Notes: a model not told the origin generated them from the letters alone. A DNA stretch of 64,000 nucleotides from Takakia lepidozioides (GCA_030704615.1 CM060731.1:54482221-54546220); one strand, 5' to 3'. Shown: positions 1 through 11,210, numbered from the stretch's first letter. Numbers and translations: made by a program.

Positions 1-430
1 ATGGGGCTACGTCGATCGAGACTCGTAGCTCCTACATATGCGTGGATTTCCATCATCAGGGGCCTTGTGTGTCTCCAACGATGGGGTTTGTCGGTGTCGA
101 TTCGTATATCATGTGGTGACAGACAATTCGTGGGCTCCTTGGTGGAGGCACTATTCATGGGAAGATGCACTTGGTAACATTCAGACCCTTGCATAACCTA
201 GGAATTCCATGAGGCTTTGTTGTTTGGTTTCAAAGGGATCCTTGAGATGTTCTCCTCGTGCTTGCTCAGGGTGGGCTCATGTCTAGTATGCCAGGGCTTA
301 AGTCTCTCTTTGATCTGAATTGTGCGCATCTGATTGGTGGTCGCCGTGTGTATAATAACAAGGAGCAGGAGTAGATTTTGGGCCGCATTAGAGATCTGCC
401 TCATGGCGATCGATGGGTGCTTGATGTGCA
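1..430 (+). pseudogene. Possible LINE reverse transcriptase C-terminal remnant
   Basis: Frame 1 from the left edge reads through an Ala-Trp-x-Ser-Ile-Ile-x-Gly segment. Further on, a Leu-Ile-Gly-Gly-Arg-Arg-Val block and an Ile-x-x-Leu-Pro-His-Gly-Asp-Arg-Trp block follow, with stops between them. In plant LINEs the stretch after the polymerase domain has this order: an 'AWxSI..G' segment, then 'LI....R.W', then 'I..LP....D'. The match is loose and the reading frame is broken, so this is only a plausible remnant that continues to the left of the window. Confidence 0.25.
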
Positions 431-1295
431 TTGACGATGCAACTTCCTACAGAGTTGAGAGAAAAATCTTTGGTTTTCCTGCTTCTTCTTAGCAGGTTCA
501 AAAGTTGTTTTATACTCAAGATGCGAGATCCCATCGCTAGTAGTCTTCACGGGCTTCTGGTGCGGTTTTTTCTGCATCGTACTGAAGGTGTTGTTCCCTA
601 GATCGGAGAAAAGAGCACTAGAAGCTCTGAAAACTAAAAAAATTCTATGAAGAAGCAAGAATGAAAAAAGAAAGAAAAAACAGAATGCTAAGGATTGAAG
701 CAGGCTATGGAAGTGCGTAAGGGTGCAAAGCATGGGCCAAATCGAGGGTGCAATGGAGGGAATCAGGGCTCGCGCTGCGGTAGCAAAGGTTCGCATTGCA
801 AACACACTAGTTGGGGGCAGAACATGGGGGTCACTAAAGAGAGCATTAAAAAAGACAACACCCGCGGAGGGATCCAACAACCCTCAACCCAAAGGTGACC
901 TCTTTCAACAAATCGACATAGCAAAGCCAGTGCTGATCATCAACCGCCTCTCCATAGAACAGAAGGGGAATAACCCCTTGGCGCTGGAAGCGCTTGTACC
1001 GGGTATATTAATTTGTTCTTCAAATATGTAGCCTGTGTGGAGGCAAACAAATTACTATGAATTTGTTGTGTGTAGGTTTCGGTAGAGTTTGGTTGATTTG
1101 TGCTTCATGCTCTGCAATTGGTTTAAGGTGAATAACTCACCATTCTTGCAGAAAAATGCTACTGCACCCCGTTCCATGCTTATTTACAACGAGAACTAGT
1201 TTGAAGCCAAGTGCACATCATGTTCGTGTGACAATGGAGTTTATCCGTATATTCGAGAGGAATTTGAGTCACGTTGTATCTCCATCTCAGCTCCA
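431..1295. other. No recognisable gene
   Basis: Open frames exist on both strands: a 159-codon frame on the minus strand ending near 401, and a 102-codon frame on the plus strand at 723-1031. Neither shows a domain I recognise. An A-rich purine tract lies at about 635-685. I treat the stretch as intergenic or decayed repeat. Confidence 0.4.
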
Positions 1296-1841
1296 ATGAG
1301 ACATTTTAAATGTAAAAGTCAGTGTGGGAAATCGAAGGAACCGGACCATTCATACAAGCCTTCTTCTCGAGTATTGGCATCGGATTGGCTGTCGTTTGTG
1401 GTTGAGGTTGGCCTTTCGGAGTCACTATCAAAACTCCCACAAGATCTTGCATTTTGGTTAACTGAGAGTCAGGGGCAAACCAGAGTGGCTGTGCTCCTTC
1501 ACATCAACCGGTTGGCATGAACAATCTATATTGAGCGTCGGGAGGTTGGTCCCCGGGTGCGACTTGCTAGAATTGTGGCTAACTATGGTGCCACAATTGG
1601 TCCCCGGGTGCGACTTGCTAGAATTGTGGCTAACTATGGTGCCACAATTAGAGCTGTTGAGGAGATCATGTTGCATCAGCATGTACGGTACAATGGTCCT
1701 GGCCTATTGATTCCGGCCCTTTGCAACTCTCAGTCATTAATTGTAGAGTTCAAGAACAAACTTCAGGAGATAACCACTTCTATGGACGGTGAAGATAAGT
1801 TGCTGCTTCTCATGCAACTGAGTCGCATGGAGAGAAGATAG
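1296..1841 (+). pseudogene. Restriction-endonuclease-like (PD-(D/E)XK type) ORF, frameshifted
   Basis: Two overlapping frames together resemble a small nuclease-fold protein common as orphan ORFs in fungi and some plants. Frame A (1296-1520) carries Phe-Val-Val-Glu-Val-Gly-x-Ser-Glu-Ser, then Leu-x-x-Asp-Leu-Ala-x-Trp-Leu, then a hydrophobic strand Val-Ala-Val-Leu-Leu-His-Ile-Asn-Arg. The other frame resumes with Ile-Tyr-Ile-Glu-Arg and runs to 1841. In such proteins 'VEVG.SES' and the following 'W L' helix form the catalytic core. The frame changes near 1517, so the ORF is probably dead. A 51-bp unit is duplicated inside the downstream frame. Family assignment is from motif memory only. Confidence 0.35.
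1546..1647 (+). repeat. Perfect 51-bp tandem duplication
   Basis: Bases 1546-1596 are repeated without a mismatch at 1597-1647. The unit is 17 codons and keeps the reading frame of the nuclease-like ORF, so the encoded Arg-Leu-Ala-Arg-Ile-Val-Ala-Asn-Tyr-Gly block appears twice. Confidence 0.95.
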
Positions 1842-1984
1842 GCCCTAGTTGGATATTGGTTGGAGTTGATATGAATGGCAAGCACGACATATTTTAAATC
1901 TTGATAAACCCTCTGCCACACTACTCTTGATCACATATTAGTTCAAGTCTCATCATGAGCAAATGTCGCAAGATTCGTTCAAAA

Positions 1985-2640
1985 CAACACTTAAAAGACT
2001 GACATTCGAGGTCGTGGAATCATCATCTTGTGATGTTTCAACATCATAACCATTGGAATCCTTAAATAAACAATAGAAACATACAAGATTCATTCAATTA
2101 CCTAGCAATGTTTTAAAAAGAAGAAGATTTGAACCCCTAACCAACAAAAACCTAAAGGCTATAAAATGATGCTTCGAAATGTGGGAGATGATCAAACATG
2201 AATGTCACAAGATTCGATCAAACAACGAACAAAAGAAGATGGGACACAACAAGAGCTTCTCAAGGCAACTGGAAGTACAATTGACATAGGGTTCCTCAGC
2301 ATTTACGCCTCTGCTAGATCATATTGAATCCCTCATGCTGGAACGCTCTTTACAGACTTCAAGTTTAATGAGCGAAGGTCACAAGATTCGGACATACAAC
2401 ATTTAAAAGACTGACATTCGAGGTCATGGAATCACCATTTTGTGATGTTTCAACATCATAACCATTGAAATCTTTCAAAATTCAATAGAAACCTAAGAGA
2501 TTTATTCAATTATCTAGCAATGTTTTTAAAGAAACCTACAAGATTTATTCAATTACGTAGCAATGTTTTAAAAAGAAGAAGATTTGAAACCATAACCAAC
2601 AAAGACCTAAAGGCTATAAAATGATGCTTCGAAATATATA
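1985..2640 (+). repeat. Imperfect direct repeat of about 200-240 bp
   Basis: The block starting at 'aagactgacattcgaggtc' near 1995 and running to 'atgatgcttcgaaat' near 2180 recurs from about 2408 to 2636. The second copy has gained about 50 bp by a local duplication of the segment around 'agatttattcaattac'. No coding frame is evident. Confidence 0.8.
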
Positions 2641-2659
2641 CTCCCAAATACGTGAGAGG

Positions 2660-3843
2660 ATGAAATATGACTGTCACGAACAGCAAACAGAAGAAGATGC
2701 TAGGACACAGCACTAACTTCTCAATCTGGATTATTTATTGTCCAACATCATCATACACCACCACTCACACCCAACCAAAAACATGCATCAACCCAACCCG
2801 ATCACCATGCATACAAAAGACCCGTGACAAATATCTACTGACGCATTTTCATACATGGACACCAACAAAATATACACTAAACTGTATATTTCAATCTATT
2901 TCCAACCAACAGCAACAAAATACACACACAGTACATCTCCTCAAAATAGCATTGATATCTCCTCACATTTCGACTCCCAGATCTCTGATAAATTTACACA
3001 TGGGTCCAAGTCTCAAACCACTATACAACAACATTGCTACTATCTACCTGCAATCCACTGACAGTCACACAAAGTATCTACAAACTAAATTTCAGAGTCA
3101 TACTATGGACAAAACATCTGCCCTCTACAGCCATCTTTCTTTTAGATGCCATAATAACCCCAGCCATCATCAACCGCATGCTCCTGTAGCACACGAACTA
3201 TCTCCAAGTATTATCTTACACTCTCTTTAGCACTACTACACATCCAGTCATCATCAATCGCAGAGTCTCAGCACACCAAGGCCTGATCCATCCCACCGAA
3301 TACATACTGACGGATCACCTACCTGTGCCAATCATGTCTATGAGTCAACATCTCCAACAATATATCCTCCCACCAGCACAGCTAAACCAAATCAACAAAG
3401 GCAAAATTCAAAATCCCCTCTCACCACCAAGATCAATAATCACTTAGAATCAAAACGCACACAATCTCATAATTATATGAATCACCCCTCAATTTATCTA
3501 CTCAGTACACAATGGGGCAGAAACTACTCCCACCATTTTCTAGCAAAATCCTCAACCCCTAATCGTATAATCATTTCCAAACAAGCCCCAAGACCATACC
3601 AGCCGCCTGACCACCACCCCCTCATAGCTGCAGTACTCGACACCTTCCAGCTCAAACCTGTTGCACTCTCAATACAACCATGCAAACATAAAAGAGCCAC
3701 CCAGTCATCTCTCCACACCCTTCCACACTTAGATCCCCGAGTCAGTCTCCTAGTTCAAAACCTTTAGCAACATCCCTTAGCGCTTCTAAGCAGTACTACA
3801 CTTGTAAGCACTCCTCAAATCTACATCACCTCTTACTGATTGC
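2660..3843 (+). other. A+C-rich stretch without a recognised gene
   Basis: The plus strand is strongly enriched in A and C and poor in G. Reading frames here (for example 2667-3230) have the Thr/His/Ser/Pro/Asn-rich composition expected from such DNA and show no domain. The bias continues into the ORF that follows and resumes beyond 26523. Confidence 0.6.
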
Positions 3844-6022
3844 ATGTCTCTCCGACTACCAGTGAACTCAACTTTCCGCTCCAGACCCAAAAGCAAAGCA
3901 CATAGACCAACTCTGTCTCTAACTCCCACTGGGAATATGGCCCAAGAATCGGATACCAACATGGACACCTTTGAAACACAACTTGCTAATACGGTCCAAC
4001 GCACGGTTCATCCTGCAATTAGCATCCGCTCAACCCACAGTCAGAGAGAATTTGATCGTGATATGTATGCCACGCTGCAGGACGAAGCGGTCATTCCTCC
4101 CAGCCCCCAAGAGCCCCAAGACATCACACAGAATCGCTCGAAGCGCGCCGCCAGCGAAATCCACAGCAACGCCGGAAGCACGCACTCTGACTCTAAAAAA
4201 CTTCGAGGTATTTTTCCCCCACGTACTCGGCCTGTCATGGAAATCAACACCTACTATGCTCTTACGCAACTATGGATGGGATTTCAAACCATGGAGCAGC
4301 ACGCTGTCGATCTTGATTGGCCCATTCTCAAAGAAGTTTGATCAAGCGAATCTCTCCAACAGCTGGGTCTTTCCTCTGAAGAATGCCATGACATGCTCAC
4401 CTACAGGAAAGCCTTCCCAAGGATCCACCAACTTCTCTGCCCCTGCTCTCGATCTGACGGAAGAGACGGACAGTTCTTCCATCTCACTCAATTGCCCAAA
4501 AATACCAACGTGAATCCTCACACAGGCTTGTCTGCCACTCCTTATCATATTATGATAAGATTTGACTCTGATACCACCATGCCCAAGGAGGTTGTGCTAC
4601 TTAGAGCCAAGAAACGATTTGAGGACATGGGTATTGCGCTTGGAAATGTCATGTACTATCCTGTCTCAGTTTACACTAAGCCAGCCTCTAAAATCTGGTC
4701 AGGTGTCTTGAAAATTGAGCTACAGCACCCTGAAGTGGATGGTCTTGTTCTCCTTCATGGAGATAGGGCCATTGTGATGGAATTAGCATCGGGAGAGAGG
4801 GTGCAGGGTAAGGTAGAAAAAGCTTACAATATGATAGCCTCATCTGAACACCTTTCTGTATACATGGCTGGAGACATCCTTCAGGGCTCTCTGGGATATA
4901 TGTTAACAGCACACTTCATTATCGAGACATACAACCATGGAGATGAATTCGAATTCAAACATGTCAACAAACCGAAAGCTGACTCTGTGTTCTGCCACAT
5001 CAACCTCCTCTCGGAGGACACAAGGAAAAGAATAATGGAGACGGGCATCCGCATTGAGCATACGCTCCTCAAACCTGTTCCCCACATCAAGAGAACAAGC
5101 ATGACTGGCACCCCAGTGGAGATCGTCGTAGAGAGGAACGCTTTGACAATCGTAGCCAAGAACTTAGACGCGAAGCTAACCCAAGAGGCAACAAAGGACT
5201 CTCTGTCGCGATTGTTTGGACAAGGAAACATCAAGGAGATCCTCTTCAGTAATGTCCATTCTTCAGAGAAAACAAAGCATACAGGAATGGCTCAACTTAT
5301 CTGCAAAAATCCAACAATTTTCACATAGTGGTGCAACAGAAGAAATGAGCCAATGAAGGACAGGCTTGTAAATTTTGCGCCACATACACAGAGCCTGAAT
5401 GGGATACTTCCGCCAGCACCAGAAATATTGCAATGCCTGCTGGTGGCAAATATCAACCAGGCCCTTGCGGACACGGTAGAATCAATCAGCATTCAGCCAA
5501 GGAATGCCCCTGGTACTGGCCATGCTGCGCTCATGTCTGAAATCGACCAAAAGCTTGCTGCCCATGCCATTACGATCAAAACAGACATCCGAGGTGAGCT
5601 CGCCTCCATGGCAAATTGTGTATCAGACACAATCACAACACAACAAACTAACTATCACACCTACATGCTATCTCTGCACAAGTCCATCACGGATCACTTG
5701 GGCAACCAACTTAGAAACCTTCTATAAGAGTGCCAACGTTATACTTGAGAAACTACCTCAGTTCAAAAGCTCTGGCATCCCAGGATTTACCGCCCCAACT
5801 GCAAATCAGACTACGCCTAGCTACCACCCCAATGCGGATATGCTCAGACACGCCACCCCCAAACGCATTGACAAAACAGGACCGCACCAAAAGGAAGCAC
5901 ACACGAACATTGCACTATTGCATGGCACTCCAGGGGCGGGGCCATCCTCTCTCAATCCTCCAGGTGGGACTTACATAGCTATAGCCAGCAACCAGGAGCA
6001 TCACAATCCTGCCAATGTGTGA
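3844..6022 (+). pseudogene. ORF1/gag-like protein with an RRM-like segment, interrupted by stops
   Basis: One frame runs from 3844 to 5727 with only two in-frame stops: TGA at 4339 and TAG at 5326. Each is one C-to-T change from an Arg or Gln codon. After 5727 the reading continues in another frame to 6022. The N-terminal part is Ser/Thr/Pro-rich with a basic Lys-Lys-Leu-Arg patch. Near 5131-5325 a betaalphabetabetaalpha-like segment has an RNP2-like 'TIVAKNL' and an RNP1-like 'KHTGMAQLIC', about 45 residues apart as in RRMs. The C-terminal part is helical. RRM-bearing ORF1 proteins are typical of LINEs and some other retroelements, but no reverse transcriptase follows. Function is inferred only from these motifs. 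Confidence 0.4.
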
Positions 6023-6377
6023 TCAATGTCGAAATACACTCCGCCTGCAGGCTCTAGTACCCCCACACATATCTTACAATAGAAATTGTACCAATATGTT
6101 TAGATCTATATTACTCACAGTATTATTTAGCTTCATTTTGATATACATGCTCTCTAAATATGATTCAGAACAGATTATGCTCCATAGCCCTAGCACATCT
6201 ACATTTTCACTGAGCACTCAATACAATATCATGCCACATTCTCTTTCTACTTGTCAATTTCAAACAAAGGCGGCCATCTACATGCCTATTTTCTCCTACA
6301 TTATCATCTACTCTATACTACAAACACGAGAAACACCACATCTGATCACCAATCTCTCATATATGCCTACTCACATC
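6023..6377 (+). other. A+C-rich 3' flank of the ORF1-like gene
   Basis: Non-coding A+C-rich DNA of the same character as 2660-3843. It ends abruptly at 6377 where the LTR-like sequence starts. The last bases are CACATC, and the same six bases occur at 26521-26526 on the far side of the composite insertion. Confidence 0.5.
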
Positions 6378-6830
6378 TGTCAAGTTATTTTACCACTAGT
6401 GTGAAACTAGCTAGAAAATAGCTAGCTTTTACATATTGACATTTGGGATTGGTCCAAGTGTCAATCCAGGGGTCAAGGCAAATTTAGGCCCTGGAGTGGT
6501 TATCTTCACGGCAAGCGCCGGAGGCTCATCTTTCATCTTTCTCGAGTTGAGCCTCACTGCTCCTAGCTATGGCGCCGTAGTGTGGATTCCCCATGGCGTG
6601 GGGTGCACTTGGCTTGACTTGTATTTGAGTGATGAGGTTATATATGCATGAGTTTATGCTTCAGCTTTGTGAGATCGCATGAGCTTGTGCTTGTATTCTT
6701 CTTCTTTATCACTCGAGAAAGATGAGCTCGTATCTGTGAGTGCCAGATACAAGTTAGTTGTAGCACTTGTGGTTTTTGCTTGAGAATGAGAGAAATCAGG
6801 TTGTTATACAAGGAGCACCGTGGAGCTCTT
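6378..6830 (+). repeat. LTR-like sequence Y, copy 1
   Basis: It begins TGTCAAGTTATTTTACC and contains the palindrome-like 'gctagaaaatagctagc'. The same sequence recurs at 21196-21458 and, after the CACTA insertion, at 26285-26346. A diverged relative lies at about 58850-59300, and there the similarity continues past 'cactcgagaaagatgagc' into 'gcacttgtggtttttg', so the family extends at least to about 6780 here. I read it as the 5' LTR or 5' end of the composite element. Confidence 0.6.
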
Positions 6831-7424
6831 GGTTGTTAGAAGCGGAGACGATGTGGGTTACGAGGTAGTAGATCTTGGTATTTGATCTTCAGCTTAAGAG
6901 ATGAAAGCACCATGCTGCAGGTAATTCCAGAGCACCTTGATAGTTTCAGATTGTGTACATGCATGAGCAAGCACGATTAGGAAGAGGACCAGTCAAGAGT
7001 AGGTTAGAGTGGCTTTGGTGGCAAAGCTGAGAATTGGACTTGGGAATGCGAGCTTTCATTGTGTGAAGGATTGCAAGACCAAGCAAAAGGGTTGATTTGG
7101 CTTGGGGCAAATCAGTGCACTTTGTGGAGTATGTTGAGATTGGGTTTCAATCTTGAGCTTCAGCATTGAGAGGGCTTTTGTCATGGCAAGAGCAGGGCTA
7201 GAACAAGAGCTAAGAGGTGCGGCAAAGCAATGGAATGTGTACCTAGGGTTTGAGAGCTTGGAAGAAGAGCTCTTGCACCACAAGAGGAGTGTCTTGTGGC
7301 TGGAAATGTAAGCCTTAGGGTTTCAGGAGCTTGGCAAAGGCTATGGAGTGCTTAGTCTTGTCTTAGAGAGCATCAAGGAGCCAAGGAGCCAAGATAGGGG
7401 GCTGATATTACCTCTTGTGTGAAG

Positions 7425-7735
7425 ATGATGCATGTGTGGAGCATGCATGCAGCCCATTGAAGCTTCCATCTTCAAGCTTGGAGGGCAAGCAAGGAAGAGG
7501 GAAGGGCTGACTTCTCTTATGTGAGGGCAACGCATGTGTGGAGCATGCTTTTAGCCCGTTGAAGGCTTGCATTTTCAGGTTTGGGAGTGCAAGAAAGGAA
7601 TGAAGGAGCTGGTTTCCCTGTAGGGCATGTGTGGAGCATGCATTCAGCCTAGTTAGGCCTCCATCTTTAAGCTTTGGAGAGCTAGAAGAGAAGGTAAGGG
7701 GCTGATCTGCTCTTATGTGACAGTCCGACACTTGT
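7425..7735 (+). repeat. Degenerate tandem repeat, period about 98 bp
   Basis: The motif 'gcatgtgtggagcatgc' occurs at about 7429, 7527 and 7626. A decayed version ('cacttgtagagcgtg') is near 7728. Between copies 'ttgaagcttccatcttcaag' recurs in variant form. This gives three to four units of about 98 bp. Confidence 0.75.
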
Positions 7736-8157
7736 AGAGCGTGTTCTGAGTTGGGGTTTCAACTACAAGCCTAGATAGAGCATGGCTCTTGAAGTGGCAG
7801 ATGTAGGGGGCTGGAATAGGCTCTAAGACACATTCTATGGCCAAGGAGAGCGCATGAATAAGTGCCTACAAGGGCTGGAAGTCAGCCATGTTTGGTTAGT
7901 CGCCATAGGGATCAATGGCGCTGTTTTGTGAGTTAAAAGGAGGCTTGAGCACTTAGTTTCGGTTGCAAACATCTTCCTTTGGAATTAGAGCTACTATTGG
8001 TGGTGTGTGGGGGCCACAAAGAGCAAGAATACCTTGCTGATTTCCTCACAGCCGCCATAGCTCAGTGCAAAGAAGCCTAGAGTCCAAGAGACACAAACCC
8101 TAGCTTGTCGTGGCTAAACCCCTTGGAGAAATGGCTAAACTGTCATGAGTGGCCATG

Positions 8158-8715
8158 GATGGGGCTGTGACGGGCTGTGACAAGCTGTGATAGGCTGTGG
8201 CGGGCTATGACAGGCTGTGATAGGCTGTGACAGGCTGTGGCGGGTTGTGCCCTATGGCCTGTGGGGCTGTGACAGGCTGTGATGGGTTGTGATGGACTAT
8301 GATAGGCTGTGGCGCGCTGTGACAGGCTGTGCCCTATGGCCTGTGGGGCTGTGACGGGCTGTGACAGGTTGTGATGGGCTGTGGCCTTTGGGGCTGTGAT
8401 GGGCTGTGACAGGCTGTGACCTGTGGCTTGTGGGGCTGTGACGGACTGTGATAGGCTGTGATGGGCTGTGCCTATGGCCTTTGGGGCTGTGACGGGCTGT
8501 GACCTGTGGCCCGTGGGGCTGTGATGGACTGTGACACGCTGTGATGGGCTGTGACAAGCTGTGACATGTGGCCTTTGGGGCCGTGAGGGGCTGTGCCATG
8601 TGGCCTTTGGGGTTATGACTGGCTGTGACTTGTGGCCTTGGGGGCTGTGACAGACTGTGATGGGCTGTGAGGGGCTGTGACAGGCTGTGACCTGTGGCCA
8701 GTGGCCTGTGTGGGG
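8158..8715 (+). repeat. Minisatellite of GGCTGTGAC-type units
   Basis: Dozens of variants of a 10-11-bp unit with core GGCTGTGA(C/T)(A/G)G run in tandem. Every few units a longer 'ggcctttggggctgtga' or 'cctgtggcctgtggggctg' variant is interspersed, which suggests a higher-order unit of about 50-70 bp. Looser 'ggcctgtg' copies continue to about 8800. Minus-strand frames read as Ser/Gln/Pro/His repeats and are not credible genes. Confidence 0.9.
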
Positions 8716-9014
8716 TTGTGATGGCTGTGACCAGTGATCTGTGTGGGCATGTGTTGGTCTGTGGTGGCCCGTGTTGACCTGTGGATGGCCTGTGCTGACT
8801 CGTGGAGGCACTGGTGGACTGCCTAAGGACTGGCATAATGGTCTTGAAGGCTGAATTTTGACGCTCGTGGAGGGCGGTTTGCGGAGTATCTCTTGATATT
8901 CCCATGGTCATGCAAGTGAGGGAAGAGAGGAGAGAAAGAGTATTGGGATGAGGGCATGTTGGGGTTAGGCATTGCTTTAGCTTCTCTTCCTCGTAGTTTT
9001 CCACCATCTCATTA

Positions 9015-9274
9015 GGCCAAGACCTTTCCGTAGGTGGAGGCAAGAGTCAATCTGGGTTTGGGGTGTTTTTGCAAGAGCAACACTGTGGAGTTGTTTTTGG
9101 TGTGGGGGAGTGGTCGTTCTGATTTCTTGTGTTTGGATCCCCTCCATACCTGCATGCTTGACTGTGCGCCATGTTAGTTTTGTGTGGGCGCTTGTTTTTA
9201 TAGGTGATTGGTCCGGATTTGATCACCGGCCAGTCCTAGAGCATGCTGTCGATGGTGAGGCTGGGGTGATAACC
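9015..9274 (+). repeat. Retroelement leader segment, left part of a split copy
   Basis: This segment, containing 'tgcatgcttgactgtgcgcc' and 'gatttgatcaccgg', is repeated in both arms of the inverted repeat at 61767-63150. It is cut at 9274 by the chromovirus insertion and resumes at 15704. Together with the gag that follows, it marks the 5' leader of the PHD-bearing Ty3/gypsy family. Confidence 0.75.
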
Positions 9275-10001
9275 TGTCGCGGCCCTTTGCCTTGAGGGCA
9301 GGGGGTCGGGACACATGAGGGGCTGCCCCTGTGGTGGGGGCAGCGGCAGCGATAGGTATGGGGGGGCTGAATCACCCTTGAGTGCCCAAGGCACTCAAGG
9401 AGGCGGAGGCGCTCACTAGGTGGAGCCCCGCACACCGGGTTGCGGTGGGGGTGGCTCCACAAGGGGTGGTGGTAGCTTAGCGGGACTTAGTGGGGGTGGC
9501 ATAGGACTCACCATGGGGGCGGAGACCTCGTGGTGGGAGTCGTGGGGAGTCTTCGGACTCATCACGGTCCATAGGGGCCGTGGTGAGCGGGCCAAGACTC
9601 ACCGCGACTCATCACCGGGAGTCGAGGGTTTTCGTGGTGGTTCGCCATAAAATGGCATGGCTGGTTGTGAAACCCCGCGGACAGCTACAGAAGTATATAT
9701 AGGGAGTAGTAACCCCGAGAACGGTGCAAGCCCATTGGTGATCAAAAACTAGTGAGTAAGCGATCGAGCCGGAAAGCGACCAAAGAGTGGGGAGCTGTTC
9801 CGGACTGCCATCTACCAAAGGGAATTCTCCTAGTCCCAATTAGGTGGAGGGTTTAGAGAGAAGCGAAGGGTGGGACCGTTATGTCCCGGTGAGCAGCCGA
9901 AGCTCCAAGTTGGCCCGGCGGCCAGGTTGGGAGTCAGGCGCGCGCATCAAAGCGAGTAACTATGACGTGAAGGGAAGCTTACCGAAGGGAGGTGCGCGAC
10001 A
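9275..10001 (+). repeat. 5' LTR of the chromovirus
   Basis: Begins TGTCGCGGCC and ends GGTGCGCGACA. A TATA-like 'agtatatatag' at about 9693-9703 is the likely core promoter. Almost identical to 14976-15703. Confidence 0.95.
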
Positions 10002-10003
10002 TT

Positions 10004-10015
10004 TGGTATCAGAGC
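10004..10015 (+). promoter_or_regulatory. tRNA-iMet primer-binding site
   Basis: TGGTATCAGAGC lies two bases after the 5' LTR. It is complementary to the 3' end of plant initiator methionine tRNA, the usual primer of plant Ty3/gypsy and Copia elements. Confidence 0.93.
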
Positions 10016-10056
10016 TTAGAGTTCAGTACGCGATCGTCCTTGGGATTGGCCTCATC

Positions 10057-10779
10057 ATGGGGTCGGACAAGCCGAAGTGAAAGCGGAACGGCCCAAAAGA
10101 TGATGATCCCGGTGAGCCCGATGGGGGCGGCGTGTCACCGAGGCGGCCGTTTGAGGAAGCGATGCATGTTTCCGAAAACGAGGCCGCCCAAGAGCGGGAG
10201 GAATCCGAGGAATCGGAGCCCGAGGAATCCTTGAGAGCTCCGACAAACCAAGAGACGCCTCCCATGCCGGCAGCCTTTTGGGAAGGGTTGTTGGCGCAGT
10301 TTGGCGGGACGTTGAAAGACGTGTTGAAGGCGGCTAATGCCACATCCACTAAGGCAAAGTTTAAGGTGAAGCCTAAGGAACCCGGCACCTTCGAGGGCGT
10401 CCGAAATCGGAAGGCACTCAACACCTGGCTCTTGGAGCTGGAGCAGTACTTCCGGGCGGCCAAGTTGAGTGACGAGGATCGCGTGGAAGTGGCTCCCACC
10501 TATTTGAGGGGCTATGCTCAACAATGGTGGCAGAAACACCTTCACGACCGAGGTCCAAGCCCGGAAACCTTGAACTGGAGTGGGTTCAAGGAATTGATGA
10601 AGAGACAATTTGTGCCCCTCAACGCGTCCGGGCTTGCCCGGGACTAGATGAGGAATTTGAAGCAAACAGATGACATTCGGGGGTATGTCCAGGCTTTCAA
10701 TGTGCTGTTGCTCAAAGTCGCGGACATGGCAGAACCAGAAATGGTCTTCAACTTTGTGACGCCGTTGCCGGTGTCATGA
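10057..10779 (+). pseudogene. Chromovirus gag (retrotrans_gag) with stops
   Basis: Translation would start at ATG 10057. A TGA interrupts at 10078 and a TAG at 10645, and the same frame continues to a TGA near 10779. After an acidic N-terminus the retrotrans_gag domain is clear: Phe-Glu-Gly-Val-x-Asn-Arg, 'WLLELEQYF', 'YLRGYAQQWW' and 'FKELMKRQF'. The protein would assemble virus-like particles in the cytoplasm. The CCHC knuckle expected downstream is missing, apparently deleted at the junction with the protease. Confidence 0.85.
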
Positions 10780-11210
10780 AGGAGTGCGACGCTCCTGTGT
10801 CCACCAACAACGACACATTAGTTCCAAAGCTGGGACTCCCGACAAGTGACGTGGGGGCCTCTATTGAGGTGCGTTCTGCCAAAGGAGAACCACAGTTGGC
10901 GACAAGGTTGGCGTTTCATGTTCCTCTTTAACTGGGGAGTTGGGAGGGACGTGAGAACTTCACCATCTGCGAGATCGATGGAGTAGATCTCATTTTTGGG
11001 ATGACCTTTTTGAGCAAATCCGGAGCGGTCATAGATGACCGCAAGAGAGTAGTCACGCTGCCATGTGGGAATGGTGGCGAGGTCTTACGAGTGTCGGAAA
11101 CGCCCAAATCCGTGGGAGGGCGAATAAATCTTCTGTCAGCAAGGGAGTGGGCCGTGGAGGAGGCACACGAACCCCAGTTTTTGCTTTACATTAGAGAAGT
11201 GAAGGGAGAA
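10780..11210 (+). pseudogene. Chromovirus aspartic protease remnant
   Basis: The segment 'KLGLPTSDVG' and later 'GVDLIFGMTFLSKSGAVID' follow the pattern of gypsy proteases: the mature core, then the hydrophobic 'D.ILGMD.L....A.ID' block. The catalytic Asp-Ser/Thr-Gly is not present in a readable form. At the expected place the frame reads Asp-Ala-Pro-Val-Ser. A stop (TAA, near 10929) lies inside. The protease is therefore inactive. Confidence 0.65.

Larger units (their letters stand above)
6831..9014 (+). other. Non-coding leader with tandem repeats
   Basis: No gene is recognised. The region is G-rich on the plus strand and holds two repeat arrays, at 7425-7735 and 8158-8715. The minus-strand open frames across the arrays are by-products of the repeats. 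By position it is the untranslated leader of the composite retroelement upstream of its gag. Confidence 0.5.

Noticed and set aside
401-880. 159-codon minus-strand frame with a hydrophobic Phe/Leu stretch
   Set aside because: The hydrophobic run is the complement of an A-rich purine tract. No start context or domain supports it.
2667-3230. 187-codon plus-strand frame rich in Thr, His, Ser and Pro
   Set aside because: Low-complexity reading of A+C-rich DNA without any domain. Frames of the same character occur throughout 27.7-29.4 kb.
8143-9043. Minus-strand open frames of 222 and 248 codons with His/Ser/Gln/Pro repeats
   Set aside because: They are translations of the minisatellite. The periodicity is in the DNA and two frames read with the same character.
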